This document shows, piece after piece, positions 44,630-52,866 of a DNA stretch of 64,000 nt (position 1 is the stretch's first letter; each line of letters opens with the position of its first letter). A program made the position numbers and the translations under genes. This stretch comes from JBHOQS01 sp042408875. Lineage in GTDB: Bacteria; Chloroflexota; UBA11872; JBHOQS01. Location of the stretch: the NCBI GenBank assembly GCA_042408875.1, contig JBHOQS010000020.1, positions 190,561 to 254,560 on the forward strand, in the 5' to 3' direction. A model generated the notes under the pieces. The model made no database searches and was not told where the DNA came from. It was given only the letters and a program-made list of their open reading frames with translations.

Positions 44630-45352
44630 ATGCCACGGCGCATTATCGATCTCTCGTTTGAGGTGTATCAGGGAATGCCGGTCTACCCCAATGTGGCGCG
44701 GCCGGTCATTGTGGAGCTGGAGAGCCATCAGGAGATGGCGCGCAGCATGGGCACTGACCGCTTCGGCGTCACGGCGCTCCCCAACCACTGTATGATCGTG
44801 ACGGGCGATCACGTGGGAACGCACATCGATGCCTGGGGGCATGTCGCGCCGGGGAAGCCGACGGCCGAGGCGATCCCGCTGGAGTACTGCTACGGTGATG
44901 GTGTGGTGCTGGACCTCACGCACAAGCGGCCGGGCGATGAGATCACGGCCGACGACATCGCGGAGGCGGTTCGACGCATCAACTACACGATCAAGCCACT
45001 GGATATCGTGCTCATCCGTACCGATGCGGCGAAGAAGCGCTACACGCGCGAATACCTGACAGAACACCCCGGCATGACCAAAGAGGCAGTGCACTGGCTG
45101 CTCGATCGCGGGGTAAAAGTGATGGGCATCGACGCCATTGGCTTTGATCCACCGGTGCCGAAGATGTTCGAGCGCCGCAAGTTCTGGGAGGCCCACAAGG
45201 TAATGCTCGAGCGCGAGTACTATCACCTGGAAAACCTGTGCAACCTGGACCAGATCCCGGTCCCGTATGGTTTCATCGTCTCCGTGCTACCAATTAAATG
45301 GAAGGGAGCCAGCGCCGCGCCGGTGCGCGCCGTGGCGATCATCGAAGAGTGA
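44630..45352 (+). CDS. Cyclase-family metal-dependent hydrolase (kynurenine formamidase-like)
   Basis: PF04199-type protein of 240 residues. The metal motif H-x-G-T-H-x-D is intact in GDHVGTHIDAWGH (about residues 61-73), and RIIDLSFEVYQGMPVYP is the typical N-terminus. GVKVMGIDAIGFD is also characteristic. ATG 44630 has AAAGGAG eight bases upstream; the frame opens at 44597. Family members hydrolyse N-formylkynurenine or cyclic amides and lactones. Among sugar-oxidising genes a lactonase-like role is plausible, but that is inference. Confidence 0.85.
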   Translation: MPRRIIDLSFEVYQGMPVYPNVARPVIVELESHQEMARSMGTDRFGVTALPNHCMIVTGDHVGTHIDAWGHVAPGKPTAEAIPLEYCYGDGVVLDLTHKRPGDEITADDIAEAVRRINYTIKPLDIVLIRTDAAKKRYTREYLTEHPGMTKEAVHWLLDRGVKVMGIDAIGFDPPVPKMFERRKFWEAHKVMLEREYYHLENLCNLDQIPVPYGFIVSVLPIKWKGASAAPVRAVAIIEE

Positions 45353-45424
45353 AAGAGTGAAATAGGCAGGCGGGCGCGGCGAGGTATATGCCCGCCGCCC
45401 GCGACGAGTCCTGGAGGGAAGCGG

Positions 45425-46282
45425 ATGGCAACGCTGAAGGTCGGGCATACTGGCATCACTTGGGGCATCCCGGGGGATATGGAACAGGCGTATCGAGAGG
45501 TAGCTGAGCTCGGCTACCTGGGCTTCGAGACGTTTGGCCGCACGATCGTGGAATGGAATGAGACGAAGCCCGGCGGCTGGCGTGCGCTGGTCGAGCGCTT
45601 TGGCATTCCGACAGGCGCGGCGTACTGCGGCAAGACCTGGATCGACCCAGCAACCGCCGCTGCCGACATGGAGGCGGCCCGTCGGGAGGCTGACGCGCTG
45701 AAAGAAGTAGGTGGGGAGACGCTGGTGCTGGCCTGCGGTCGTCGGCCACCCGGCGGCTATACAGCCGACCAGTTCAAGCGCCTGGCCGACGCGCTCCACG
45801 AGATCGGGCGGTATTGCCAGAGCATCGGGCTCGTCACCGGCCTGCATCCCCACACCGGCACAGCTGTGGAAACCCGCCAGGACATTGACACCATCCTGGC
45901 GCTGTTAGATCCTGCGGTGGTCGGCTTCGCGCCCGATACCGGGCAGATCGCGAAGGGCGGCAGCGACATCCTGGAGGTCATGCGGACGTACCGCAGGCGC
46001 ATTACCCACGTGCACCTGAAGGACTGGGGCGGCACCTACGAGCGCGATGCCGAGGGCAGAGAGCTTGACTCGACCGGCTACGTCAACTACGTGCCGGTCG
46101 GCAGCGGCGTGCTGCCGATCCCCGCACTTCTGGACATCCTGCTGGAGGATGGGTTTACCGGCTGGGTCAACGTCGAGCTAGACGGCACGCCGCGAGCGCC
46201 CCGGCCACCGCGTGAGGCCGCACGCATAAGCCGGGAATACCTGGGGCAGGTGCTGGGCGACCGCGTGGCCTGGCGCCGCTGA
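45425..46282 (+). CDS. IolE-like / sugar phosphate isomerase family TIM-barrel protein (SPI 4)
   Basis: 285 residues. It resembles myo-inosose dehydratase (IolE) relatives: GLHPHTGTAVE in place of the Glu strand, GFAPDTGQIAKGGSD, HVHLKDWGG, and WVNVELDGT. ATG 45425 follows CTGGAGGGAAGCGG. It is the last plus-strand gene of the sugar region and converges with the arginase gene. Inositol catabolism is possible, but no other iol gene is clearly present. Confidence 0.78.
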   Translation: MATLKVGHTGITWGIPGDMEQAYREVAELGYLGFETFGRTIVEWNETKPGGWRALVERFGIPTGAAYCGKTWIDPATAAADMEAARREADALKEVGGETLVLACGRRPPGGYTADQFKRLADALHEIGRYCQSIGLVTGLHPHTGTAVETRQDIDTILALLDPAVVGFAPDTGQIAKGGSDILEVMRTYRRRITHVHLKDWGGTYERDAEGRELDSTGYVNYVPVGSGVLPIPALLDILLEDGFTGWVNVELDGTPRAPRPPREAARISREYLGQVLGDRVAWRR

Positions 46283-46339
46283 AGAGGGAGAAACAGACAG
46301 AAGCCACACAGGAGGAGGGCGTGTCGGCGCAAGCACACC

Positions 46340-47305
46340 CTAGTGCGCGCCGGCTGCGCCCCGCGCCAGACGAAGGACGGCCTCCGCGGCCAGCCGTGCG
46401 GTGGCCCGCTCCCGGTCACGGGCAGGATTGTACTCCACGACGTCCGCTCCGACCAGCAGCCCGCTCGCGGCCAGGGCGCTGATCAGCCCCAGCGCCTCGT
46501 CCGGGGTCAGGCCCGATGGCACTGGTGTGCTGACACCGGGGGCGAAGTTTGGATCAACAGCGTCCAGGTCGAAACTGACATAGAGGTGGCTGCCTGACTG
46601 CACGACGTCGCGGACAATACGCGCTGCCAGCAGCGCTGGCCCTTCAGAGCGCAGGGCCGCAGGTGTGTAGACCCGCAGTTGCGGCGTCCGCTGGAGATAC
46701 GCGTGCTCGCCCGGGTCGATCGCGCGTACACCAACCAGCACGACATGGTCAGGAGAGAGCACCGGCCCGCCGTCGGCCAGCAATGGATGCCCTTCGCCCA
46801 GGAGGGCGGCCAGCACCATGCCGTGCGGGTTTCCCGAGGGTGACGTCAGGTGCGTGTTCAGGTCAGGATGCGCATCGATCCACACAACCCAGAGCGGCGC
46901 CAGCGAGCCCAGGCGGCGCAGCCCGGCCGCCGCGCCAGCGATAGCGCCCAGGCTGATGCTGTGATCGCCGCCGATCGCCACCGGGCACTCCCCCCCGGCG
47001 ACTAGACGAGCTGTCGCTGCGGCGACCTCGTCGGCGCGCCGCCGCACCAGTGCGAAGAGCTCCTGGGCGCGCGCAGAGCCGGCATTCGCTGGCGGAAGGC
47101 TGCCCTCGACGCGAACGAGATGGCGGGCTTCGTCTGAAAGAGAGAGTTCAGCCAGAATACGGGCAGGTCCGGCCAGCAGCGCCGGGCCGCCGGCAGGAAT
47201 GCCCAGGTTGCCAGGCACGCCCAGGAGGACAGCCTGACGTCCTTCACGGTGGTGGGCGATCGAAGGCCTCTTTCGTCGCGCAACAACGGCGTTGCTGAGA
47301 ACCAT
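46340..47305 (-). CDS. Arginase/agmatinase-family ureohydrolase
   Basis: Binuclear manganese hydrolase of about 321 residues. All three metal motifs are intact: GGDHSIS, DAHPDLNTH and SFDLDAVDP. The overall pattern, including ASPSG-type THLTSPSGNPHG, fits arginase better than agmatinase, so arginine to ornithine and urea is the likely reaction. ATG 47305 is chosen for the GCGAGGACGCAC ahead of it; the frame runs to 47380. It stands alone, converging with SPI 4. Confidence 0.88.
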   Translation of the reverse strand: MVLSNAVVARRKRPSIAHHREGRQAVLLGVPGNLGIPAGGPALLAGPARILAELSLSDEARHLVRVEGSLPPANAGSARAQELFALVRRRADEVAAATARLVAGGECPVAIGGDHSISLGAIAGAAAGLRRLGSLAPLWVVWIDAHPDLNTHLTSPSGNPHGMVLAALLGEGHPLLADGGPVLSPDHVVLVGVRAIDPGEHAYLQRTPQLRVYTPAALRSEGPALLAARIVRDVVQSGSHLYVSFDLDAVDPNFAPGVSTPVPSGLTPDEALGLISALAASGLLVGADVVEYNPARDRERATARLAAEAVLRLARGAAGAH

Positions 47306-47578
47306 GTGCGTCCTCGCTGATCTGTGCAAGGCGGCTACTCCCCGTCGAGCAGCCAACAGTGCGACCGACGCCGGTCGCACTTCAAGTATACCGCCCTGCG
47401 GTGTGCCTGCCGGTAGGGAGAATCACCTCCTATCCACTTATCCGACTTACTCACCCCAACTTTACTTAACTTTTTAACTTTACTTAAACTCAAGTACGTA
47501 TTCAAGGGGCATGATCTAGTGGCATAAGCGCCGGTGGATACATTACGACCGATACGCGCCTCTTGCGCAGCGAACCGA
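47306..47578. promoter_or_regulatory. AT-rich region upstream of the arginase gene with AACTTTACTTAA repeats
   Basis: Direct repeat AACTTTACTTAA at 47458-47469 and 47476-47487 (18-bp period) in a T/A-rich patch that contrasts with the GC-rich surroundings. It probably holds the arginase promoter (minus strand). No gene or RNA is recognised here. Confidence 0.45.
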
Positions 47579-48187
47579 TCATGCGGGGGACCCGCACGCC
47601 GGTGCGCCCTCGTGGGAGTAGGGGGCTAGAGCAGCGCGCACGATGGGTATGGCCTCGATCGTGCGGCGCGTGCGTGCCTGCGGGAGTTGCGGCGGGATCC
47701 TTACCCGCAGGCAGACCAGCACCGGCCCCGGCTCCGCGACGATCCTCCCCGCCTCAGCCTCCCAGACGGCCAGCTCGTCGAAGGTGTACGCGGCGGCATA
47801 GCCCGCGGCGCGGGCCAGGCCGGCGAAGTCCACCAGGTTACGCCCGGGGATGGGCTGGCCGCCGCTGGTGAGATACACCCCGTTCTCGATGACGAGATGC
47901 AGCAGGTTCGACGGCCGCATGTGCGCGATCGTCACCAGGCTGCCCAGGTTCATCAGCAGCGAGCCATCGCCATCCAGGACGATGACCCGGCGCTGCGGCT
48001 GCGCCAGGGCTAGACCCAGCCCTACTGATGAGGCCTTGCCCATTGCGCCGGAGAGGGGAAGGTCGAGCTCCGGACGTTGCGAGACTGCTGCCCGGATGTG
48101 GGCAGCAGTCATGGTCGGAATCACTACGGCGGTGCCGCGGCAGGGCACCAGCACACGCAATGCTGCAAGCGGGTCCATCATGGTCAC
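47579..48187 (-). CDS. Thiamine-diphosphate-binding decarboxylase subunit, C-terminal (PP) half
   Basis: 202 residues corresponding to the ThDP pyrophosphate-binding domain alone. GAMGKASSVGLGLALA and the metal motif GDGSLLMNLGSL are clear, followed by ENGVYLTSGGQ. It resembles the beta subunit of sulfopyruvate decarboxylase (ComE) and phosphonopyruvate decarboxylase. The GTG start at 48187 overlaps the stop of the companion gene by 4 bp (GTGA); ATG 48181 is an alternative. The substrate is probably a 2-keto acid, not necessarily sulfopyruvate. Confidence 0.83.
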   Translation of the reverse strand: MTMMDPLAALRVLVPCRGTAVVIPTMTAAHIRAAVSQRPELDLPLSGAMGKASSVGLGLALAQPQRRVIVLDGDGSLLMNLGSLVTIAHMRPSNLLHLVIENGVYLTSGGQPIPGRNLVDFAGLARAAGYAAAYTFDELAVWEAEAGRIVAEPGPVLVCLRVRIPPQLPQARTRRTIEAIPIVRAALAPYSHEGAPACGSPA

Positions 48188-48729
48188 GCCCCCCGCGCCT
48201 CCGAGGCTTCCGGTGCGTACTCTGAGCCGATGAGTACCGCCACAGGCCTCTGCTCGGCCTGCGCCATCTGATATGCCTGCACGATCACTCCAGCATCCTC
48301 ATCGCGCTCCAGCAGGAAATACGGAAGCCCCCAGGCCTTGAGCAGGGGCTCCAGATAGATCCCTGCGGAATCCTCCATCGGCGCGCCGTGGCGCCAGCCG
48401 CGGTAGCCGATCATCAGGAGCAGCGGCAGATGCAGATCAAGCGCCAGCCCGCGCAGGGAATCGCCCTGCTCGAAGAAGCCAGTGTTCTGGATCGACACCA
48501 CCGGCTTCTTGCCGCCGATCCAGAGCCCTAGGGCAATAGCGATCGCTTCGCCTTCCCGGCAGACCGGCACGACGGTAAAGGGAAATGCCGCCAGCACTGC
48601 CTGCATCGCGCCAGTCTCGGTATCGGGCAGCCAGACAATGTGGGTGACCCCCAGCCGTTGAAGCTGCTCCAGCACCGTGCGGGCGTGCAGCACGTAGCCG
48701 GCAGGTGCCGCCGATACGTCGCTGGCCAT
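48184..48729 (-). CDS. Thiamine-diphosphate-binding decarboxylase subunit, N-terminal (Pyr) half
   Basis: 181 residues matching the ThDP pyrimidine-binding domain. VTHIVWLPDTETGAMQ and the activating Glu in VPVCREGEAIAIALG are visible. It resembles the alpha subunit of sulfopyruvate decarboxylase (ComD). ATG 48729 follows GAGGAGGGAGCC; the frame continues to 48789. Translationally coupled to the C-terminal half gene. MR/MLE dehydratase genes lie upstream on the same strand, so a 2-keto-3-deoxy acid derivative could be its substrate (inference). Confidence 0.83.
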   Translation of the reverse strand: MASDVSAAPAGYVLHARTVLEQLQRLGVTHIVWLPDTETGAMQAVLAAFPFTVVPVCREGEAIAIALGLWIGGKKPVVSIQNTGFFEQGDSLRGLALDLHLPLLLMIGYRGWRHGAPMEDSAGIYLEPLLKAWGLPYFLLERDEDAGVIVQAYQMAQAEQRPVAVLIGSEYAPEASEARGA

Positions 48730-48849
48730 GGCTCCCTCCTCGCAGGCTTGCCTGCCCACTTCTCCGTTGCACAGCGGGAAGTACCGCACCGTGGTTATCG
48801 TATATCGTATCCAGCTCGCGGGTGCCTCATTACTCTTAACTCTTAACCC

Positions 48850-49962
48850 CTACCGCGCCCGCATCTGCTGGTATGCCTCGGGCGCCGGCTCACGATACTG
48901 ATACTCCGACACCGCCCGGGGTGGGTGCTTAGCGATCTCTGCTTCGTTGATGTCGATGCCGAGCCCGGGCCGGTTCGGAACTTCCAGATAGCCATTGACG
49001 TCCGGCACCGCCCCGGTGACCACCTCGAAGCGCCATGGCACGTCGTCGGTGCGGTGCTCCAGGTACGCCACATTCGGGATCGACGCCAGGAAGTGGATGT
49101 TCGCCATCTCAGCGATCGGCCCGGCCGAGCCATCGTGCGGTGCGACTTTCACACCATACGCTTCGCACATGATAGCCGTCTTCTTCGACTCTGTGATGCC
49201 GCCGATGCGGGTGATCTCTGGCTGGAAGATATCGATGATCTGCCGGTGCAGTAGATCCTTGACCGACCACTTGTGATACAGCCGCTCGCCAGCCGCGATA
49301 GGAATATCTACCTTTTCGGCTACCTTCGCCAGCGCCTCGATATCATCGGGTGATGTGGGCTCCTCGAAGAACGCCGGCCGATACGGCTCGCAGGCCTTGC
49401 CGAGCTGGATCGCCGCAGCAGCCGTGAACTCGCCGTGGCAGTGCACACCGATCTCTACGTCGTCCCCACATGCCTCGCGCAGCGTCTTGAGCACCTGGGC
49501 GCTAGGGGCGCACTTGAAGATCTTGATCCCGCGCTCGATCAACCGCTGCGCCCGCTCGACCGTGCTGGCGTGGCTGTACACCGGGATCCGGTCGCGGTAC
49601 TTGCCGCCCAAGAGCTCGTACACCGGCACGCCCAGCGCCTTGCCCTTGATGTCCCATAGTGCCATGTCGATGGCGCTGATCACACCACCGCGCACAGCTC
49701 CGGTAAGCCCGTGGCTGTGCAGCAGGTAGTAGAGCTTGGTCCACAGCCGCTCGATGTCGAACGGGTTCTCGCCGATGAGAAAGTAGCTCAGCTCGCGGAT
49801 GCCCGTCTCGACCACCTCGGGCCATCCACCGCCTTCGCCTACGCCGGTGATGCCCTCGTCGGTGAAGACCTTCACGAACAGCCAGTTCCGCCCGTGCGGC
49901 CGATCTGACCGGCCGCCGTGGTCGGCGTTCACCAGATAGGTGCGAACGTCGGTGATCTTCAT
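48850..49962 (-). CDS. MR/MLE (enolase) superfamily, galactonate-dehydratase-like (ED 1)
   Basis: 370 residues with the enolase-superfamily capping domain and barrel. It reads like D-galactonate dehydratase: GITGVGEGG, GGVISAIDMALWDIKGKA, FFEEPTSPDD, IAAGERLYHKW, VAPHDGSAGP. The first metal ligand, usually Asp in a DFHGR-type motif, is His here (EIGVHCHGEF), while the second and third Glu ligands remain. ATG 49962. Same-strand neighbour of the split decarboxylase and ED 2. Confidence 0.85.
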   Translation of the reverse strand: MKITDVRTYLVNADHGGRSDRPHGRNWLFVKVFTDEGITGVGEGGGWPEVVETGIRELSYFLIGENPFDIERLWTKLYYLLHSHGLTGAVRGGVISAIDMALWDIKGKALGVPVYELLGGKYRDRIPVYSHASTVERAQRLIERGIKIFKCAPSAQVLKTLREACGDDVEIGVHCHGEFTAAAAIQLGKACEPYRPAFFEEPTSPDDIEALAKVAEKVDIPIAAGERLYHKWSVKDLLHRQIIDIFQPEITRIGGITESKKTAIMCEAYGVKVAPHDGSAGPIAEMANIHFLASIPNVAYLEHRTDDVPWRFEVVTGAVPDVNGYLEVPNRPGLGIDINEAEIAKHPPRAVSEYQYREPAPEAYQQMRAR

Positions 49963-50030
49963 GCAGTGCGTGCTCCTTCCCGGTGTGATCTGTTTCTTAC
50001 GTTACGTGCCATACTGCGACCTCGCGGGGC

Positions 50031-51110
50031 TCAGCCCTCAATGCGGCCGCGTGAGAGCAGGTAGCGTTCTACCGCTGCCATGTCCAGCTCCCCGCCGAGG
50101 CCCGGGCGGTCGGGCACGAGGGCATCGCCGCCCTCGAAGCGGATCGGCTCGACCAGGAAGTCATCCACGTGCAGGATGTTGCCCATGATGTCGCTGGGAT
50201 GCGTACAGTTCGGCGCGGCGGCGCAGCAGTGCACGTAGGCCAGGTCGAGGATGCCGCAATCGTTGCCGGAGCCGTGCCAGCAGGGGATGCCGGCCTCGCC
50301 GGCGATACGGGCCATCTCCACGAACGTCACCATGCTGGGCGGGCTGCAATTGACGATATCGATGCATTCCAGCTCGATCGCCTGCCGGAGCTGCTCGATC
50401 GATCCCAGGTGCAGTCCGAGCGGGATGCCCGTATCGCGCATCTGGCGATGGAGCGCCGCGTACGCCCGCAGGTCGTCCTTCGGGATCGGGTCCTCAAAGC
50501 AGGCGACGTTCGGGTACGGTTGGAGCTGGCGCGCCAGCTCCAACGTGTCCTCGGCGCGGTAGAAGCGGCAGTTGGGGTCGATGGTCATCTTCATCGCCGG
50601 GACCGTTTCGTAGCAGCGGCGCACGCGCTCAACCATGGGATCCTGGATAGTACACTTGATCTTGATGCCGCGGAAGCCGCGCTCCCAGCCCTCCTTCGCC
50701 CAGCGCGCCAGGTCGTCAGGCATCCGGCGTCCGCTCCACCAGTCTACGGCAACGCGGTCACGCACGGCACCGCCCAGCAGGTCTACCACCCGCTTGCCCC
50801 GGGCCTTCCCCACGATGTCGAAGATGGCGATCTCATAGGCCATGAAGGCGCCGTTGCGCGGTAGCGGCAGCTGCTCCAGCGGCAGATCCGAGGGATCCTT
50901 GCCTACCAGCGCCTGCGCCCCGGCCACGACGGCGTCCTCCGGCACACCACGGGGAGTCTCACCGATGCCGGTGATGCCGGCATCGGTGTGCACCTGGATG
51001 AAATACTTCGGCACGAGGTCCCAGCGCGGCTCCGGGTACTCCGGCCCGTTCACCGTTCCCTCGCGCATGAACTGGTGACACAGGTAGTAGTCCACGTGGG
51101 TGACCCACAT
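50031..51110 (-). CDS. MR/MLE (enolase) superfamily sugar-acid dehydratase-like (ED 2)
   Basis: 359 residues from ATG 51110, chosen for AAAGGAGGCTGGCCA upstream. Motifs: ITGIGETPRG, AYEIAIFDIVGKARG, KxK in GIKIKCT, Asp in MTIDPNCRF, Glu in ACFEDPIP. The third metal ligand expected in an A-x-G-E/D type segment is not seen: the region reads LGLHLGSIEQ. Function within the superfamily (dehydratase, racemase or cycloisomerase) cannot be set. 68 bp upstream of ED 1 on the same strand. Confidence 0.82.
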   Translation of the reverse strand: MWVTHVDYYLCHQFMREGTVNGPEYPEPRWDLVPKYFIQVHTDAGITGIGETPRGVPEDAVVAGAQALVGKDPSDLPLEQLPLPRNGAFMAYEIAIFDIVGKARGKRVVDLLGGAVRDRVAVDWWSGRRMPDDLARWAKEGWERGFRGIKIKCTIQDPMVERVRRCYETVPAMKMTIDPNCRFYRAEDTLELARQLQPYPNVACFEDPIPKDDLRAYAALHRQMRDTGIPLGLHLGSIEQLRQAIELECIDIVNCSPPSMVTFVEMARIAGEAGIPCWHGSGNDCGILDLAYVHCCAAAPNCTHPSDIMGNILHVDDFLVEPIRFEGGDALVPDRPGLGGELDMAAVERYLLSRGRIEG

Positions 51111-51164
51111 TGGCCAGCCTCCTTTCACAGCGCTGAAACTCAGGACCGGCGCAGCGCGCAGAGT

Positions 51165-51170
51165 ATAATT
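51165..51170 (+). promoter_or_regulatory. -10 element TATAAT, possible leaderless start for the GT4 gene
   Basis: A perfect TATAAT ends 8 bases before ATG 51179, so transcription would begin at or next to the start codon. No Shine-Dalgarno sequence and no strong -35 are seen, consistent with a leaderless transcript. Confidence 0.5.
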
Positions 51171-51178
51171 CCCCCAGC

Positions 51179-52402
51179 ATGTCCGAGGCAGCAGACATCC
51201 TTTACCTGGCCAACGCGCGTATTCCCAGCGAGAAGGCCCACGTCTACCAGATCCTGAAGATGTGCGAGGCCTGGAACACGCTGGGCTATCGGGTCGAGGT
51301 AGCATACCCCGGCCGGCAGAACACCGCTCGCATGGCGCAGGTGAGCGATCTGGCGGCGTACTATGGCCTGGGGCCGGCCTTCAGCCGCACACGCCTGGTG
51401 CGGCTACCGTCCTTCGACCTGATCAAGCTGCTGACCCTCGACCTCCCGCAGCTCAACCGCGCGCCGCTCGTGCAGGCTGCATTTTACCTGCAATCAGTGA
51501 CGTTTGCGTTCGCCTGCGCCTGGCATCTGCGTCGCTCTCGAGCGAGCGTGGTGTACACGCGGGATCTGGCGGTGCTGGGCCTGACCAGGCTGCTTGGGGC
51601 AGCGACGAAGCACTGGTACCTCGAGCTCCACGATGCACCGCGCGGGGCAGCGCGGCTGGCCTGGCGGCTGGTCGTGCCGCGGCTGGACGGTATCGTCTGC
51701 ATCACCGAGGGGCTAGCGCAGTGGTGCCGCGCTCACGGCGCAGACGGCATGCCCTTGCTCGTCGCTCCTGATGGCGCTGACCCGGCACGGTTTGCTGCGG
51801 CACCCCCGCAGGCCGAGGCGCGCCGCCTGCTGGGCCTCCCCCCGGACCGGCCCATCGCCTGCTACACTGGCCATCTCTATCGCTGGAAGGGCGTCTACAC
51901 TCTGGCCGCCGCGGCGCGGCTGTTGCCGCCGGAGTGGCTGGTATGTATCGTCGGAGGCGTGGACGAGGACCTCGAGGCGCTGCGCCGGTACGTTGCGGCT
52001 GCGCCGGGCAGGGCGGAGGTGCGGCTGCCCGGCTATGTCGCGCCGGCCCAGGTGCCGCTGTGGCTGGCCGCAGCGGATGTACTGGTGCTGCCGAACTCGG
52101 CGCAGGCCCCCATCTCACGCGAATATACCTCGCCGCTCAAGCTGTTCGAGTACATGGCCGCGGGCAGGCCCATCGTCGCCTCGGACCTGCCCTCGCTGCG
52201 CGAGGTCCTTACCCACGGCCGCAACGCCTGGCTTATCCGTCCCGACGATCCGGCAGCACTGGCCGGCGCGCTCTGTACTGTGCGAGATGACCCGGCGCTG
52301 GGTAATCGGCTGGCCACCCAGGCCCGCGCCGATGTCGCTGCTTATACATGGGAAGGCCGGGCGCGTCGCCTAGCAGCGTGGATGTTTCAGAGCAGTGGTT
52401 AG
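51179..52402 (+). CDS. Glycosyltransferase family 4 (GT-B fold)
   Basis: Retaining glycosyltransferase of 407 residues. The N-terminal acceptor domain starts ILYLANARIPSEKAHVYQIL. The donor-binding half has CYTGHLYRWKG, LPGYVAPAQVPLWLAAADVLVLPN and the EX7E-type motif in EYTSPLKLFEYMAAGRPIVASD. It likely adds a sugar to a lipid or exopolysaccharide. Divergent from ED 2 with 68 bp between the starts. No other cell-envelope gene is near. Confidence 0.9.
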   Translation: MSEAADILYLANARIPSEKAHVYQILKMCEAWNTLGYRVEVAYPGRQNTARMAQVSDLAAYYGLGPAFSRTRLVRLPSFDLIKLLTLDLPQLNRAPLVQAAFYLQSVTFAFACAWHLRRSRASVVYTRDLAVLGLTRLLGAATKHWYLELHDAPRGAARLAWRLVVPRLDGIVCITEGLAQWCRAHGADGMPLLVAPDGADPARFAAAPPQAEARRLLGLPPDRPIACYTGHLYRWKGVYTLAAAARLLPPEWLVCIVGGVDEDLEALRRYVAAAPGRAEVRLPGYVAPAQVPLWLAAADVLVLPNSAQAPISREYTSPLKLFEYMAAGRPIVASDLPSLREVLTHGRNAWLIRPDDPAALAGALCTVRDDPALGNRLATQARADVAAYTWEGRARRLAAWMFQSSG

Positions 52403-52866
52403 CCTGCCCTCTGCAGAGCCCTGCCGGTGTTCTGCGTCGCTGGCGTGCCTGGCTCCGTGGATGCCTAATGGCTTCCTCCGAGTGGACAGGACCGTCTGAT
52501 CCTGGGCACTCCAGGACCCATTTCCTACTCCTGTTTGTCCGCGTGAGGCGATGCTGTATACATGTGCTGGGGATGGTGCAGCGCAGTGCTGCCGTCTGGT
52601 CCCGCGCCACGGGGCGAGCAGGCGCGGCCCTGCCGGGACGCCTGCTCCAGCCTCGTCATGCGGTAAGCCGGCGCTGGTGGCACGGTCCATGCGCTCTGCT
52701 GGGGAGCTCCTGACCCGGCCGGAAGGCTAGGGAAACGACTGGCCGGGTTATGGGGAGATGATCTGGCCGTATGCCGGTCGTGCATTCACTGGGTGGCATG
52801 GTAGCATCGCTCGTGGTAGACGCAGTAGATACGGTGGGGAGCGGTGGTGCAGAAGGGGACACGAGC
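52403..52866 (+). other. 464-bp region without a recognised gene; contains a hairpin
   Basis: No supported coding region. GAGCAGGCG (52616-52624) and CGCCTGCTC (52639-52647) form a perfect 9-bp stem with a 14-nt loop, and further GC-rich partial palindromes lie nearby. It could be a terminator for the glycosyltransferase gene or an uncharacterised structured RNA. I could match none of the common housekeeping RNAs. Confidence 0.4.
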
